24,562 nucleotides of DNA from CAZJJZ01 sp964546505 (GCA_964546505.1 CAZJJZ010000020.1:1-24562); one strand, 5' to 3'; counted from the stretch's first letter, positions 1-8,052 are shown. Numbers and translations are program-made. Notes: generated by a model from the sequence alone, not told the origin.

Positions 1-67
1 CAGCACCGCTGCAGATGACGATTGCGACGGGAATGCCAATTTGGCCGACCCCGGCGGCTGCTTCTAG
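1..67 (+). CDS. C-terminal end of a truncated Cys/Asp-rich protein
   Basis: Frame 2 is open from the window edge and ends at TAG 65-67. The 21 visible residues end in DDDCDGNANLADPGGCF. The acidic D-x-D-x-D-G stretch followed by DPGGC resembles the calcium-binding or thrombospondin-3-like segments of extracellular proteins; that comparison is an inference from a very short stretch. The start and almost all of the protein lie outside the window. A hairpin follows at 80-107. It could equally be a chance open frame, because 21 codons are too few to prove coding. Confidence 0.4.
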   Translation, partial: STAADDDCDGNANLADPGGCF

Positions 68-79
68 CCACCGCACCCC

Positions 80-107
80 GCCCGCAGAGTCTCACGACTC
101 TGCGGGC
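80..107. terminator. 12-bp perfect hairpin, possible terminator without T-tract
   Basis: Arms 80-91 and 96-107 are perfect reverse complements with a 4-base loop (tcac). It lies 13 bases after the stop of the truncated gene. No run of T follows on either strand, so it is not a classical intrinsic terminator. It may be an RNA 3'-end hairpin or part of a larger structured element. Confidence 0.4.
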
Positions 108-239
108 TCACCCTCTCCCCCACTTCTTCTTCACCGAGGAGGCGGGGGAGGTCCGCTAACCCTAACCAAGCCCGCTCATGCGGCAATTGCGACTGCTCCA
201 CCGTTATACGGTAAAGCTGATCGCTACCGAAGAACTCTC

Positions 240-272
240 GCCCCCGGGCGCGCCCAAAGCGCGCCCGGGGGC
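240..272. terminator. 14-bp perfect GC hairpin
   Basis: Arms 240-253 and 259-272 are perfect reverse complements, almost all G and C, around the 5-base loop ccaaa. The stem would be extremely stable. The following sequence (tacctaatgttattt) has no clear U-tract, so termination is possible but not shown. It could also be a repeat-type palindrome. Confidence 0.45.
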
Positions 273-407
273 TACCTAATGTTATTTAAAAACATTTTCC
301 CTTTTTTAAAAGTAAATTCGATTTACTAATCTTCAATAAGCTTTAAGATTAAAAGAGAGGCAGCCCTCAGCTGAATCAATTACCACCGCAATTAATTAAA
401 AAATAAA

Positions 408-436
408 TTGACAATCCGTCAAAGTACGTGTAAAGT
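408..436 (+). promoter_or_regulatory. Sigma-70-like promoter for the gene at 467
   Basis: A perfect -35 TTGACA at 408-413 is separated by 17 bases from the -10-like TAAAGT at 431-436 (4 of 6 matches). The predicted start of transcription is near 443, leaving a leader of about 24 bases. An inverted repeat ttgac-aatcc-gtcaa (408-422) overlaps the -35. A direct repeat aaagtac at 421-427 and 432-438, 11 bases apart, overlaps the -10. Both are candidate operator elements. Confidence 0.6.
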
Positions 437-466
437 ACCCACCGGACTGTCCTGTCAAAATTTCAC

Positions 467-1525
467 ATGACCGCCACCTCGTCCAAAGACAAATCAGATT
501 TTCCTATCATCACAGACGCAGAAACCCCCACAGACACACATGCCCGTAAAAAAACGCCATCATCTGCTGAAATTTCTATCAAATCTATTATGGGGGAAGT
601 CGTCAACACAGTGCGTAGACGTTTTGTTACTTTACCAGGAATACAAACTGTTCCAGAAAACACTCCTGATTCGACACCTCCCACGCCGTTGATTATTACC
701 TCACTAGATCGTAATAATTTATTGACTAAATACGCGGTAGACACCGTTCATTTGGTTAGAAGAAGTGACCGCACCTATTCAGAAATGACAGTGGTAGAAT
801 ATAATGCCGAGCATAACTTAATCACCTTCGCTTTTTACGATTCAGCAAAAGGAATCACTTCACTAAAACAAACTTCACTTTATGATGCGGATCAAGTTTG
901 TAAACCATTATCAGAACAAGCCTCCGAAAGAACACCAAAGCAAATTTATCAAGTTGGTGACACTCTTTATCATCTAGTTAGTTCTGATATTTTAGACAAG
1001 GAAGACTTTATTACAGAAAAAGAAATTTTGGCCGCAACCCCCTCTGGCCGATTTTATCAAATCCCCAAAAACCGCGAATCAACAACCTGGATTTTTCACC
1101 AGCAAATAGATCATAACATGCAGGCAGCCATGAAAGCTGGTGATCAAAACGAAGACGGTCCAACCTTGTACGAAGAAACAAGAGATAAAAACAACATACT
1201 CTATAGTATGATTTATTTCGACCAGGAAAGTAATCAATATCAAATCACTATAGAAGTGATTGCATCCAAAGAAATGAGTAAAATCCCCACAGGCACTCTA
1301 GACAAAAGATTGGCATACATCATTTTCAGTAAAGTAAAAAATAGCCAAATGTATTTAAAAGAGCCCTTTTCACTGAAAGAATATCATGTCTCCCTGAAAA
1401 GATTTTTGAACAAGATGAAGTCCAATATCAAAAAAAATGCTCAGCATCATCATGACCAACTGGATTTCAATCTCGATGACATACCTGAAGACACCATTGA
1501 CCCCAACGAAATAATCGATTATTAA
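467..1525 (+). CDS. Uncharacterised 352-residue protein
   Basis: I do not recognise this protein. It starts at ATG 467, about 24 bases after the predicted transcription start, with no Shine-Dalgarno sequence. The N-terminal 75 residues or so are polar and probably disordered (Ser/Thr/Pro/Lys-rich). The middle (about 80-300) has alternating hydrophobic residues typical of a mixed alpha/beta domain. The C-terminus has a Lys-rich helix (KRFLNKMKSNIKKN), a HHH stretch and an acidic tail (DFNLDDIPEDTIDPNEIIDY). There is no signal peptide or membrane segment, so it is probably cytoplasmic. It is a single-gene unit: it has its own promoter, and a terminator at 1551-1581 separates it from the reductase on the other strand. 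The acidic end might be a protein-protein contact, but nothing in the sequence proves a role. Confidence 0.8.
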   Translation: MTATSSKDKSDFPIITDAETPTDTHARKKTPSSAEISIKSIMGEVVNTVRRRFVTLPGIQTVPENTPDSTPPTPLIITSLDRNNLLTKYAVDTVHLVRRSDRTYSEMTVVEYNAEHNLITFAFYDSAKGITSLKQTSLYDADQVCKPLSEQASERTPKQIYQVGDTLYHLVSSDILDKEDFITEKEILAATPSGRFYQIPKNRESTTWIFHQQIDHNMQAAMKAGDQNEDGPTLYEETRDKNNILYSMIYFDQESNQYQITIEVIASKEMSKIPTGTLDKRLAYIIFSKVKNSQMYLKEPFSLKEYHVSLKRFLNKMKSNIKKNAQHHHDQLDFNLDDIPEDTIDPNEIIDY

Positions 1526-1550
1526 ATCACAAGTTACCTTCAACTAATCA

Positions 1551-1581
1551 AAAAACCCTCGCCTTATGGTCGAGGGTTTTT
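1551..1581. terminator. Bidirectional intrinsic terminator
   Basis: Arms 1551-1561 (aaaaaccctcg) and 1571-1581 (cgagggttttt) form an 11-bp perfect stem with a 9-base loop. There is a T-run on the 3' side of each strand. It lies between the stops of two convergent genes (1525 and 1601), so it can end both transcripts. Confidence 0.85.
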
Positions 1582-1600
1582 CTGTTCAACAAGTCTTTTC

Positions 1601-4600
1601 CTAGGAACAACCAGAGGTCGCTCCACAGTCCACACACTTATAACAAGCACCATTTCTGGTCATAGTCATGCCACAATCAGGACAACTAGGAGCATCTCCA
1701 TCACCTGCTTTCAAAGCCAAATCTGCTTGATTGCGCATAAAATCTTTCACCGAAGATGAAGACTTTACCGCAGCCGCTCCCACAGAACGAGGTTCTGCTT
1801 TGCCTTTCACCATCGCCGCCAACATGCGATCCTCTTCATCCTCTTTTTTAGCCGTTCCAATCACCTTCGCCAAATCCTCCAAATCAGTCACTTCATCTAC
1901 ATTCTCAACTGGCACTTTTTGTAATAGTAAGCTCGTACCTTCTTCATAGGCACGTTCTACCAAATCTTCATTGTGATATTTTTTGGCCACATCCTTAGAC
2001 AAAAATTTCAAGGCCATCCAACGAGCCAAGTAATCAATAATCGATTTCACCATTGGAATATCTTTATTGGAAGTCATACCAGCTGGTTCAAAACGAGTGT
2101 GACAGAGTTTTGAAACCAAGACTTCCAGTGGAACTCCATATTGTAAATTCATAGATAGCGAAAGAGCCAACGCACCCATAATGCCAGACATAGTTGATCC
2201 TTCCTTGTTCATCATAATAAATACTTCACCCGGAGTATTATCTGCGTACAGACCAACAGTAATGTATCCTTCATGCCCGGAAATAGAGAATTTATGAGTA
2301 ATGGAACGACGTTCATCCGGCAATTTTCGGCGTAGCGGTCTTTCTACAATCCTTTCAATAACTTGTAAAACTTCTTTGGGACCGACACTTTCATCAACAT
2401 CATCCATATCGGAGAAATTAAACAGATCAACAAAAGAAGAATTACCAGCAGATGTATTCAAAGGTTGACTTAATTTAGAACCATCACGATAAAGTGCATT
2501 ACACTTCAGCATATACTCCCAACTTTGCATGTAAGCTGATTTAATTTCTTCCACAGTGGTTTCTTCCGGCATATTAATGGTTTTGGAAATCGATCCACTG
2601 ATAAATGGTTGCGCCGCAGCCATCATACGAATGTGTCCCAAATAATGAATATAGCGCTTACCCTTTTTACCACATTTATTAGCACAATCGAAAACAGCTA
2701 AATGTTCTTCCTTCAAATGTGGAGCTCCCTCCAAAGTCATTGTTCCACAAACATATTCATTTGCTGCTTCAATTTCCTCTTCTTTGAAGCCCAATTTACT
2801 CAAAATGCTCACTTTATCAGAATTCAACTCGTGATTACTCAAGCCCAACACATTGCGACAAAAATCCTCTCCAAGCGTGTATTTATTGAAAGCAAAGCGA
2901 ATATCAAACGTTCCCACCAATTGAGTCTCGATTGCCATAATCTCCTTGGGGGTAAAACCTTTAGCCTGCAAAGAAGCTGGATTGATGTGAGGACAGCCAT
3001 TCAATGTTGCCCTTCCTTTGGCGTAATTAACAATATCCTGAATTTGTTCTGGCGTATAATTGAGAGCTTTCAATGCCGGTTCCACAGAAGAATTCACAAT
3101 CTTGAAATAACCACCTCCAACTAATTTCTTAAATTTCACCAAGGCAAAATCCGGTTCGATTCCGGTGGTATCACAGTCCATTACCAAGCCAATTGTACCG
3201 GTTGGAGCAATCACTGAAACTTGAGCGTTTTTGTAACCATGCTCTTCTCCCATTTGCAAAGCATCATCCCAAGCTTTTTTGGCTGCATCCAGCAAGTCAG
3301 AAGGACAATAAGCAGCATTAATTCCTTGAGGTTTGACAGTTAATCCCTCATATTCATTTTTATGCGCATTATAGGCAGCACGGCGATGATTTCTGATCAC
3401 CTTGAGCATGTGTTGCTTATTTTCTTGATACTTTGGAAAAGCACCCAAATACTTGGCCATTTCCGCAGAAGTGGCATATGACTCTCCTGTCAAAATCGCT
3501 GTCAACGCGCCACAAATCGCATACCCTTCTTCTGATGCATAAGGAATACCCATTTGCATTAATAGTGTACCAATATTGGCATAACCCAGGCCCAAAGTAC
3601 GGTAAGCATAACTCAATTCAGCAATTTCTTTAGATGGAAATTGGGCCATCAAAACAGAAATTTCCAAAGTTATAGTCCATAATCTGGTTGCGTATCGATA
3701 AGCCTCAATATCAAATTTTTTGGTTTCAGTATCATAAAATTTCACCAGATTAAGTGAAGCCAAATTACAAGCAGTATCGTCCAAAAACATATATTCAGAA
3801 CAAGGATTGGAAGCGTTGATGCGTCCTCCCTCAGGACAAGTGTGCCATTCATTGATCGTAGTATCATATTGCAAACCAGGATCAGCACATGACCAAGCGG
3901 CATCGGCAACTTTGTCCCATAGTTTGCGTGCAGAAACAGTCTTCGCCACTTTCTTGTTGGTTCTATTGATCAAATTCCAAGGCTGATCACCTTTGACCGC
4001 CTCAATGAATTCATTGGTGATTCTCAAGGAATTATTGGAGTTTTGCCCTCCAACTGTGGCATAAGCTTCCGAGCGGAAATCAGTATCATATCGTCGAAAA
4101 TCAAACTCTTCTGGTTTCATGCCCTCCTGCACCTGCATCAAGACACGCTTAATGTAATTAAGTGGTACATGCTTCTTGTTGGCTTTAAAAATCAACTTTT
4201 TCAGAGTTTTATTGGACAACGGATCGATGCCATCTGTATATGCAGACTCCACAATTTTCTTCAACTCTTCATAACAAATATGACTTCCCGCATTCAAAGC
4301 AGCCACTTTCTGCTCTTCTATCACTTTCCAATCAATAAATGCTTCTACCTCTGGATGATCCATATCCAAACAAACCATCTTGGCCGCGCGACGAGTTGTT
4401 CCTCCAGACTGAATGGCACCCGCAGAACGATCTAACACCGCCAAAAAGCTCATCAAACCCGAAGATTTGCCTCCTCCAGACAAAGACTCTGATCGACCTC
4501 GCAAGTTCGAAAAGTTGGTTCCTGTACCTGATCCATACTTAAATAGTCTTGCCTCCCTCAGTACTAAATCAAAAATACCACCCTCATTAACCAAATCATC

Positions 4601-5203
4601 TTTCACCGATTGAATAAAACAGGCATGAGGTTGAGGATGAGTGTAGGCATCTTCGGAGCGTTTCAATTCACCACTATTCGGATCAACATAAAAGTGTCCT
4701 TGAGACTCAGCATTAATACCGTAAGCATGAGCTAAACCAGTATTAAACCATTGTGGGGAATTTGGTGCCGCCATCTGCATGACCATCATATAGGTCATTT
4801 CATCTTCATAAGCATCTGCACTTTCCACTGAATCAAAATAACCATATTTTTCCCCCCAAAATCTCCAGGTTGAAGCCATACGACGAGCAACTTGTCGTAT
4901 GGAATTTTCTGATCCCAGAATCGCGTTCCCAAATTCATCTTTCAATAAATTACCTTGCGCGTCTTTCTGCGGCACCCCTTTCTTGCGGCAATATTTTTGC
5001 GCTAAAATATCTGTCGCCACTTGCGACCAATGCTTCGGCACTTCCACATTATTCATTTCGAACACCACCGATCCATCAGGATTGGTGATCTTGGAGGTGC
5101 GATATTCAAACTCTACTCCGGCAAAGGCGTCTTCACCATCTTTGGTGAATTTACGACCAATTTCCATTCCCTTACCTTTGAGTTTTAAAGATGCCTGTTT
5201 CAT
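1601..5203 (-). CDS. nrdJ: Adenosylcobalamin-dependent class II ribonucleotide reductase
   Basis: Reduces ribonucleotides to deoxyribonucleotides with a thiyl radical generated from coenzyme B12, without needing oxygen. It is 1200 residues, the long form of the family. The N-terminal domain includes AAPNSPQWFNTGL. Cys195 (HACFIQSV) and Cys479 (DDTACNLASLNL) match the redox cysteine pair. The active-site triad is Asn466-Cys468-Glu470 (NPCSE), with Cys468 the expected radical site. APTGTIG forms the phosphate-binding loop. An insertion after about residue 290 (from WKVIEEQKVAALN) is typical of the long form. A TSCPD-type domain lies near 970-1090, and a C-terminal Cys cluster (C1174, C1177, C1187, C1190, C1193, C1199) resembles a zinc ribbon. 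No ATP-cone is evident at the N-terminus. The ATG at 5203 has no Shine-Dalgarno; a TATAAT lies upstream. No other reductase genes adjoin it. Confidence 0.97.
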   Translation of the reverse strand: MKQASLKLKGKGMEIGRKFTKDGEDAFAGVEFEYRTSKITNPDGSVVFEMNNVEVPKHWSQVATDILAQKYCRKKGVPQKDAQGNLLKDEFGNAILGSENSIRQVARRMASTWRFWGEKYGYFDSVESADAYEDEMTYMMVMQMAAPNSPQWFNTGLAHAYGINAESQGHFYVDPNSGELKRSEDAYTHPQPHACFIQSVKDDLVNEGGIFDLVLREARLFKYGSGTGTNFSNLRGRSESLSGGGKSSGLMSFLAVLDRSAGAIQSGGTTRRAAKMVCLDMDHPEVEAFIDWKVIEEQKVAALNAGSHICYEELKKIVESAYTDGIDPLSNKTLKKLIFKANKKHVPLNYIKRVLMQVQEGMKPEEFDFRRYDTDFRSEAYATVGGQNSNNSLRITNEFIEAVKGDQPWNLINRTNKKVAKTVSARKLWDKVADAAWSCADPGLQYDTTINEWHTCPEGGRINASNPCSEYMFLDDTACNLASLNLVKFYDTETKKFDIEAYRYATRLWTITLEISVLMAQFPSKEIAELSYAYRTLGLGYANIGTLLMQMGIPYASEEGYAICGALTAILTGESYATSAEMAKYLGAFPKYQENKQHMLKVIRNHRRAAYNAHKNEYEGLTVKPQGINAAYCPSDLLDAAKKAWDDALQMGEEHGYKNAQVSVIAPTGTIGLVMDCDTTGIEPDFALVKFKKLVGGGYFKIVNSSVEPALKALNYTPEQIQDIVNYAKGRATLNGCPHINPASLQAKGFTPKEIMAIETQLVGTFDIRFAFNKYTLGEDFCRNVLGLSNHELNSDKVSILSKLGFKEEEIEAANEYVCGTMTLEGAPHLKEEHLAVFDCANKCGKKGKRYIHYLGHIRMMAAAQPFISGSISKTINMPEETTVEEIKSAYMQSWEYMLKCNALYRDGSKLSQPLNTSAGNSSFVDLFNFSDMDDVDESVGPKEVLQVIERIVERPLRRKLPDERRSITHKFSISGHEGYITVGLYADNTPGEVFIMMNKEGSTMSGIMGALALSLSMNLQYGVPLEVLVSKLCHTRFEPAGMTSNKDIPMVKSIIDYLARWMALKFLSKDVAKKYHNEDLVERAYEEGTSLLLQKVPVENVDEVTDLEDLAKVIGTAKKEDEEDRMLAAMVKGKAEPRSVGAAAVKSSSSVKDFMRNQADLALKAGDGDAPSCPDCGMTMTRNGACYKCVDCGATSGCS

Positions 5204-5245
5204 ATTTATCTTGGGTTATTTGAGAACTTGATTTAAGTAAAATTT

Positions 5246-5274
5246 ATTATAAATTAAACAACAATTTTTGTGCA
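5246..5274 (-). promoter_or_regulatory. Promoter candidate for nrdJ
   Basis: On the minus strand TGCACA (5269-5274; 4 of 6 matches to the -35) is separated by 17 bases from a perfect TATAAT (5246-5251). Transcription would start about 35 bases before the ATG at 5203. The 12-base palindrome tttgtgcacaaa (5267-5278) overlaps the -35 and might be a regulator site. It does not look like the usual NrdR box. Confidence 0.55.
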
Positions 5275-5480
5275 CAAATTTTATTCAATTCAACCGATAA
5301 GCCATCGCCGCGCTTCACAATTGATACTATGCCACATTTTTTTCAAATCTACAATATCTAGTGTTGGATAAATTTTTGGTACACAACATCTAGGCGGAGC
5401 AGCAATTGTCAATGTAGACCCCACCTTCAAAATGTACAAGTAAATTTTACTGAAAAAGACAAAAAAATCTTGCCACAAAT

Positions 5481-6869
5481 CTAGCTATATTTTTTCACAT
5501 ACTCAGACCAGGCTGAAATCTTGCGCTTGATCCCATTATCATTCATGTATCTCACCAGTCCAAAGATCGGGCGTTCTTGCCAGGGTCGATCATGCAAACC
5601 AAAACACCAAGCCACTCCCACATATCCATTAGCATCAAACCCATCCAATTCATACTTATTGTTCAAATAGAGGAGAATTTCAAAAGCGTGCTGCGGTATT
5701 GCCGTCCATTCTAAAACTTTTTTCCCCCAGTACATGCGCATATAACCATGCATTTTTCCGGTTCTAACCATTTGTATTTGCGCCGCATTCCAAATCGGAT
5801 CCGCCGTCAAACCTGCTTCCAATTGCTCCAAAGAATATTGCGCGGGCCTGGGATCACTGGCATGTTTTTGCAGAGTATTCCTGGCCCAAGCAGGAATAGC
5901 CCGCTCATATTGCATATAACCGGTATTGTAAAAGCAAAAATTAATTGCCAACTCTCTCCTGACAATTAATTCCTCCAAAAACGCCCCCGCACTTTCCTGC
6001 CAATCCGGATATTGTGCCAAAACCGTCTCAGTTGCTAAGGCTATTTCCAGAACGGAAATCTGCCCATGATGCAAATAGGGGCTTAAATTGGAAGTAAAAT
6101 CGACCTCTGGATGATTGCGCATCTGCGCATAATTGGCTAATTTGGCGGTCAAAAATTCTGCCAGCAGTTTTTTCGCCTCACGGTATCCTCCCCTTAAATC
6201 ACCTGCTGAAATTACTTGAGGAGAAGCCAATGTCGCCGCCAATTGTTTTGGGGCTGACAAATCTGGTTGTAAAACAAAAACTGGTGAAGTATTTAGAGTT
6301 TGCGAGTAACGCACTTGTACTTTACGCCTAGCGAGGGGCTGTAAAAAACGTCGCCAATGCTGACGAATTTTGGGCCGAATCGTTCTTGCGGCGAACTCTG
6401 CTTTATTAGAAGTCACTGCCACCGGCACCAAAATATCACTCTCTACTCGCCACACACGCATTTGCATGCGCTGTAACACCTCTTCTTGCCACTTTCTTTG
6501 CTCCAACAAATACCCCTTGTCCATCACCAACAACGCCGGTGTTAACTTCATTAACTCTTCTGCCAAGTCAGTAAATTGTTTGATTTTGATCACCTCAAAA
6601 CCAATTCCACGCTGCTGAAGATCCTTTTGTAATTCTGGCAAACCTTCTGTTAAAAATAAAAAATGCCTGAAATTTGCTTCTGGAAAATTTTCCACCAAGA
6701 CAAAAACCACCAACAAAGGTTTAGCAAGCTCATTAGCCCGTTCAACAGCATACTCCAGCGCATGATTACACGACTCTCTTTTGGCTTGCTGCATCCAATA
6801 AATCACCTTATCACCTGCTGCCGAAATTGGCCTATCGTTTAATAATTCCAATCGTTCCTGATGAATCAT
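5481..6869 (-). CDS. phrB: Class II CPD photolyase (deoxyribodipyrimidine photo-lyase)
   Basis: Repairs UV-induced cyclobutane pyrimidine dimers with blue light and FAD. Class II is shown by an N-terminal antenna domain starting LLNDRP...YWMQ, then LSPYLHHGQIS, FLEELIVRRELAINFC, the FAD-domain motif DPIWNAAQIQMVRTGKMHGY, MRMYWGKKVLEWT, and near the end LDGFDANGYVGVAWCFGLHD and RPIFGLVRYMN. I chose ATG 6869 (462 residues) because family members begin at about this point and a promoter (6901-6928) lies just upstream. The frame is open to a TTG at 6956 with another ATG at 6944, but those starts would precede the promoter. The gene points toward nrdJ, 277 bases upstream of it, and is divergent from the PEBP gene. 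It suggests at least occasional light exposure of the cell or its host. Confidence 0.95.
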   Translation of the reverse strand: MIHQERLELLNDRPISAAGDKVIYWMQQAKRESCNHALEYAVERANELAKPLLVVFVLVENFPEANFRHFLFLTEGLPELQKDLQQRGIGFEVIKIKQFTDLAEELMKLTPALLVMDKGYLLEQRKWQEEVLQRMQMRVWRVESDILVPVAVTSNKAEFAARTIRPKIRQHWRRFLQPLARRKVQVRYSQTLNTSPVFVLQPDLSAPKQLAATLASPQVISAGDLRGGYREAKKLLAEFLTAKLANYAQMRNHPEVDFTSNLSPYLHHGQISVLEIALATETVLAQYPDWQESAGAFLEELIVRRELAINFCFYNTGYMQYERAIPAWARNTLQKHASDPRPAQYSLEQLEAGLTADPIWNAAQIQMVRTGKMHGYMRMYWGKKVLEWTAIPQHAFEILLYLNNKYELDGFDANGYVGVAWCFGLHDRPWQERPIFGLVRYMNDNGIKRKISAWSEYVKKYS

Positions 6870-6900
6870 TTTGCTCAAATTATAACTGCTGATCTGTCTT

Positions 6901-6928
6901 ATTTTGACATAGCACAATCGTCTGTCAA
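6901..6928 (-). promoter_or_regulatory. Promoter candidate for the photolyase gene
   Basis: On the minus strand a perfect TTGACA (6923-6928) is separated by 16 bases from CAAAAT (6901-6906, 4 of 6), giving a leader of about 24 bases to ATG 6869. A second TATAAT at 6879-6884, with a poor -35, would give an almost leaderless message. Which one is used cannot be told from sequence. Confidence 0.45.
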
Positions 6929-7071
6929 AAGAAACTCCATGCATCAATACTAGCAAAATGCTATAAAATGGCTGTAGAGCTTGATTATTTTGCTAATTTT
7001 TTACTGACAGCCCTAGCTACTACCCAGCAATCAAGTCCTACGCCAACCCTCTCATTCTTAACCCCATCACC

Positions 7072-7512
7072 ATGCAAATCACCAGCCCCAGCTTCGCGCA
7101 CAATGAGGTTATTCCCACTCTCTACACTTGCCAGGGTGAAGACATTTCTCCTCCTTTGCAATTTTCAGATATTCCTGCTAACGCCATCTCATTGGCATTA
7201 ATCGTTGACGATCCGGATGCGCCGAATCATGATTGGGTACATTGGTTGATCTGGAATATTCCTCCCACTACTGTGGAAATTCCGGAAAATATCAGTAAAA
7301 ATTTTGGCGTACAAGGAATCACCTCTTTTGGTCGTAGTGGATATGGAGGACCTTGCCCTCCCTCCGGACAACATCGCTATTTTTTTAAACTTTATGCTTT
7401 AGACACCACTTTGGAGCTCTCCAACAACGCCACTAAAAATGACTTGTTGAAAGCCCTGGAAGGACATATTATTGCCCAGTCCCAATTAATAGGACTATAT
7501 CAAAAGCAATAA
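7072..7512 (+). CDS. YbhB/YbcL-type phosphatidylethanolamine-binding (PEBP/RKIP-like) protein
   Basis: It is 146 residues, the usual length of the bacterial PEBP family. The family signatures are present in order: SPPLQFSDIP, the ligand-pocket motif DDPDAPNHDWVHWLIWNIP, and the second pocket motif GRSGYGGPCPPSGQHRYFFKLYALD. In animals and plants these proteins bind phospholipid head groups and modulate kinases; bacterial members have no settled role. There is no signal peptide, so a cytoplasmic location is likely. ATG 7072 fits the family N-terminus, with no Shine-Dalgarno. The next gene begins 10 bases after the stop, so the two are probably co-transcribed. It diverges from the photolyase gene, with about 200 bases between the two starts and no strong promoter of its own visible. 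Confidence 0.93.
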   Translation: MQITSPSFAHNEVIPTLYTCQGEDISPPLQFSDIPANAISLALIVDDPDAPNHDWVHWLIWNIPPTTVEIPENISKNFGVQGITSFGRSGYGGPCPPSGQHRYFFKLYALDTTLELSNNATKNDLLKALEGHIIAQSQLIGLYQKQ

Positions 7513-7522
7513 TTAACTGCAT

Positions 7523-7978
7523 ATGAAAAAACATCTTCACAAAATTGACCATTCAATTCTTAGTTTCTTTCAGGCTATTCATATACCTTATGCTCGCCTT
7601 TCCATCTTTATCATCTTTGCCTGGTTTGGATTTTTGAAGACCATAGGCGCTTCCCCTGCCAATCCTTTGGTCGCCCAACTGCAAGAGCAGACCATTCCAT
7701 TCTTGAAATTTGAACAATTCATAGTCTTGTTTGGCTGGTATGAAGTTTTAATCGGTGTTTTATTTTTAATTCCAAAAGCTTCTCGCCTTGCCATTATCCT
7801 GCTGGCAATTCATATGGTCACCACCATTGGACCACTCCTACTGGTTCCACAAGCCACTTGGCAAGCGCCTTTCATTCCAACTTTGGAAGGACAATATATC
7901 ATCAAAAATCTGGTAATAATTGCTACTGCAATTGCAATAGCCACCAAAATCAAGCCAATGGGTCTTCCCAAAAAATAA
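7523..7978 (+). CDS. DoxX/YkgB-like small membrane protein
   Basis: It is 151 residues with four hydrophobic helices, at about residues 23-42, 63-82, 87-107 and 125-142. The first carries RLSIFIIFAWFGFLK and the second FGWYEVLIGVLFLIP. This pattern and the GxYExxIG-like segment match the DoxX/DUF417 (YkgB) superfamily of four-helix inner-membrane proteins. Known members are linked to quinone- or thiol-related redox chemistry, but most are uncharacterised, so no reaction is assigned. It follows the PEBP gene by 10 bases, giving a two-gene unit that a terminator closes at 8003-8033. The tail is short and basic (TKIKPMGLPKK), which would place the C-terminus in the cytoplasm. Confidence 0.75.
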   Translation: MKKHLHKIDHSILSFFQAIHIPYARLSIFIIFAWFGFLKTIGASPANPLVAQLQEQTIPFLKFEQFIVLFGWYEVLIGVLFLIPKASRLAIILLAIHMVTTIGPLLLVPQATWQAPFIPTLEGQYIIKNLVIIATAIAIATKIKPMGLPKK

Positions 7979-8002
7979 AGAAGTTGTAATATTAAAGCAA
8001 TC

Positions 8003-8033
8003 AAAGGGTTACTATTAACGTAGTAACCTTTTT
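8003..8033 (+). terminator. Intrinsic terminator after the PEBP/DoxX unit
   Basis: Arms 8003-8013 and 8022-8032 pair over 11 positions with one G-U pair, around an 8-base loop, and end in a run of five T (8029-8033). It lies 25 bases after the stop of the membrane-protein gene. Confidence 0.8.
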
Positions 8034-8052
8034 ATTGACACTTAAATAATAT

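Larger units (their letters stand above)
68..407. other. GC-rich, hairpin-rich non-coding stretch
   Basis: No credible gene lies here. A 104-codon frame at 15-329 is low-complexity (Pro/Ala/Ser/Gly) and unlike a folded protein. The first 200 bases are much richer in G+C than the rest of the window. The stretch contains two strong perfect hairpins (80-107 and 240-272) and weaker ones at 200-212, 311-327 and 327-351. From about 280 onward it turns AT-rich and leads into the promoter of the gene at 467. Confidence 0.6.

Noticed and set aside
155..170. Telomere-like ctaaccctaacc
   Set aside because: Only two units, not at a replicon end that can be shown; chance is sufficient.
15..329. 104-codon open frame in the GC-rich edge region
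   Set aside because: Low-complexity Pro/Ala/Ser/Gly composition, and it runs through two strong hairpins; open only because GC-rich DNA has few stops.
5267..5278. 12-base palindrome tttgtgcacaaa as an NrdR box
   Set aside because: The sequence does not resemble the known NrdR consensus, and a 12-base palindrome is expected by chance several times in a window this size.
5290..5478. 62-codon frame between nrdJ and the photolyase gene
   Set aside because: It starts with TTG, has no promoter or ribosome site and matches no family I recognise; the region more likely holds the photolyase 3' end and the nrdJ promoter.
5204..5480. Cobalamin riboswitch before the B12-dependent reductase
   Set aside because: No B12-box-like or extended structured leader was seen, and the predicted leader is only about 35 bases.
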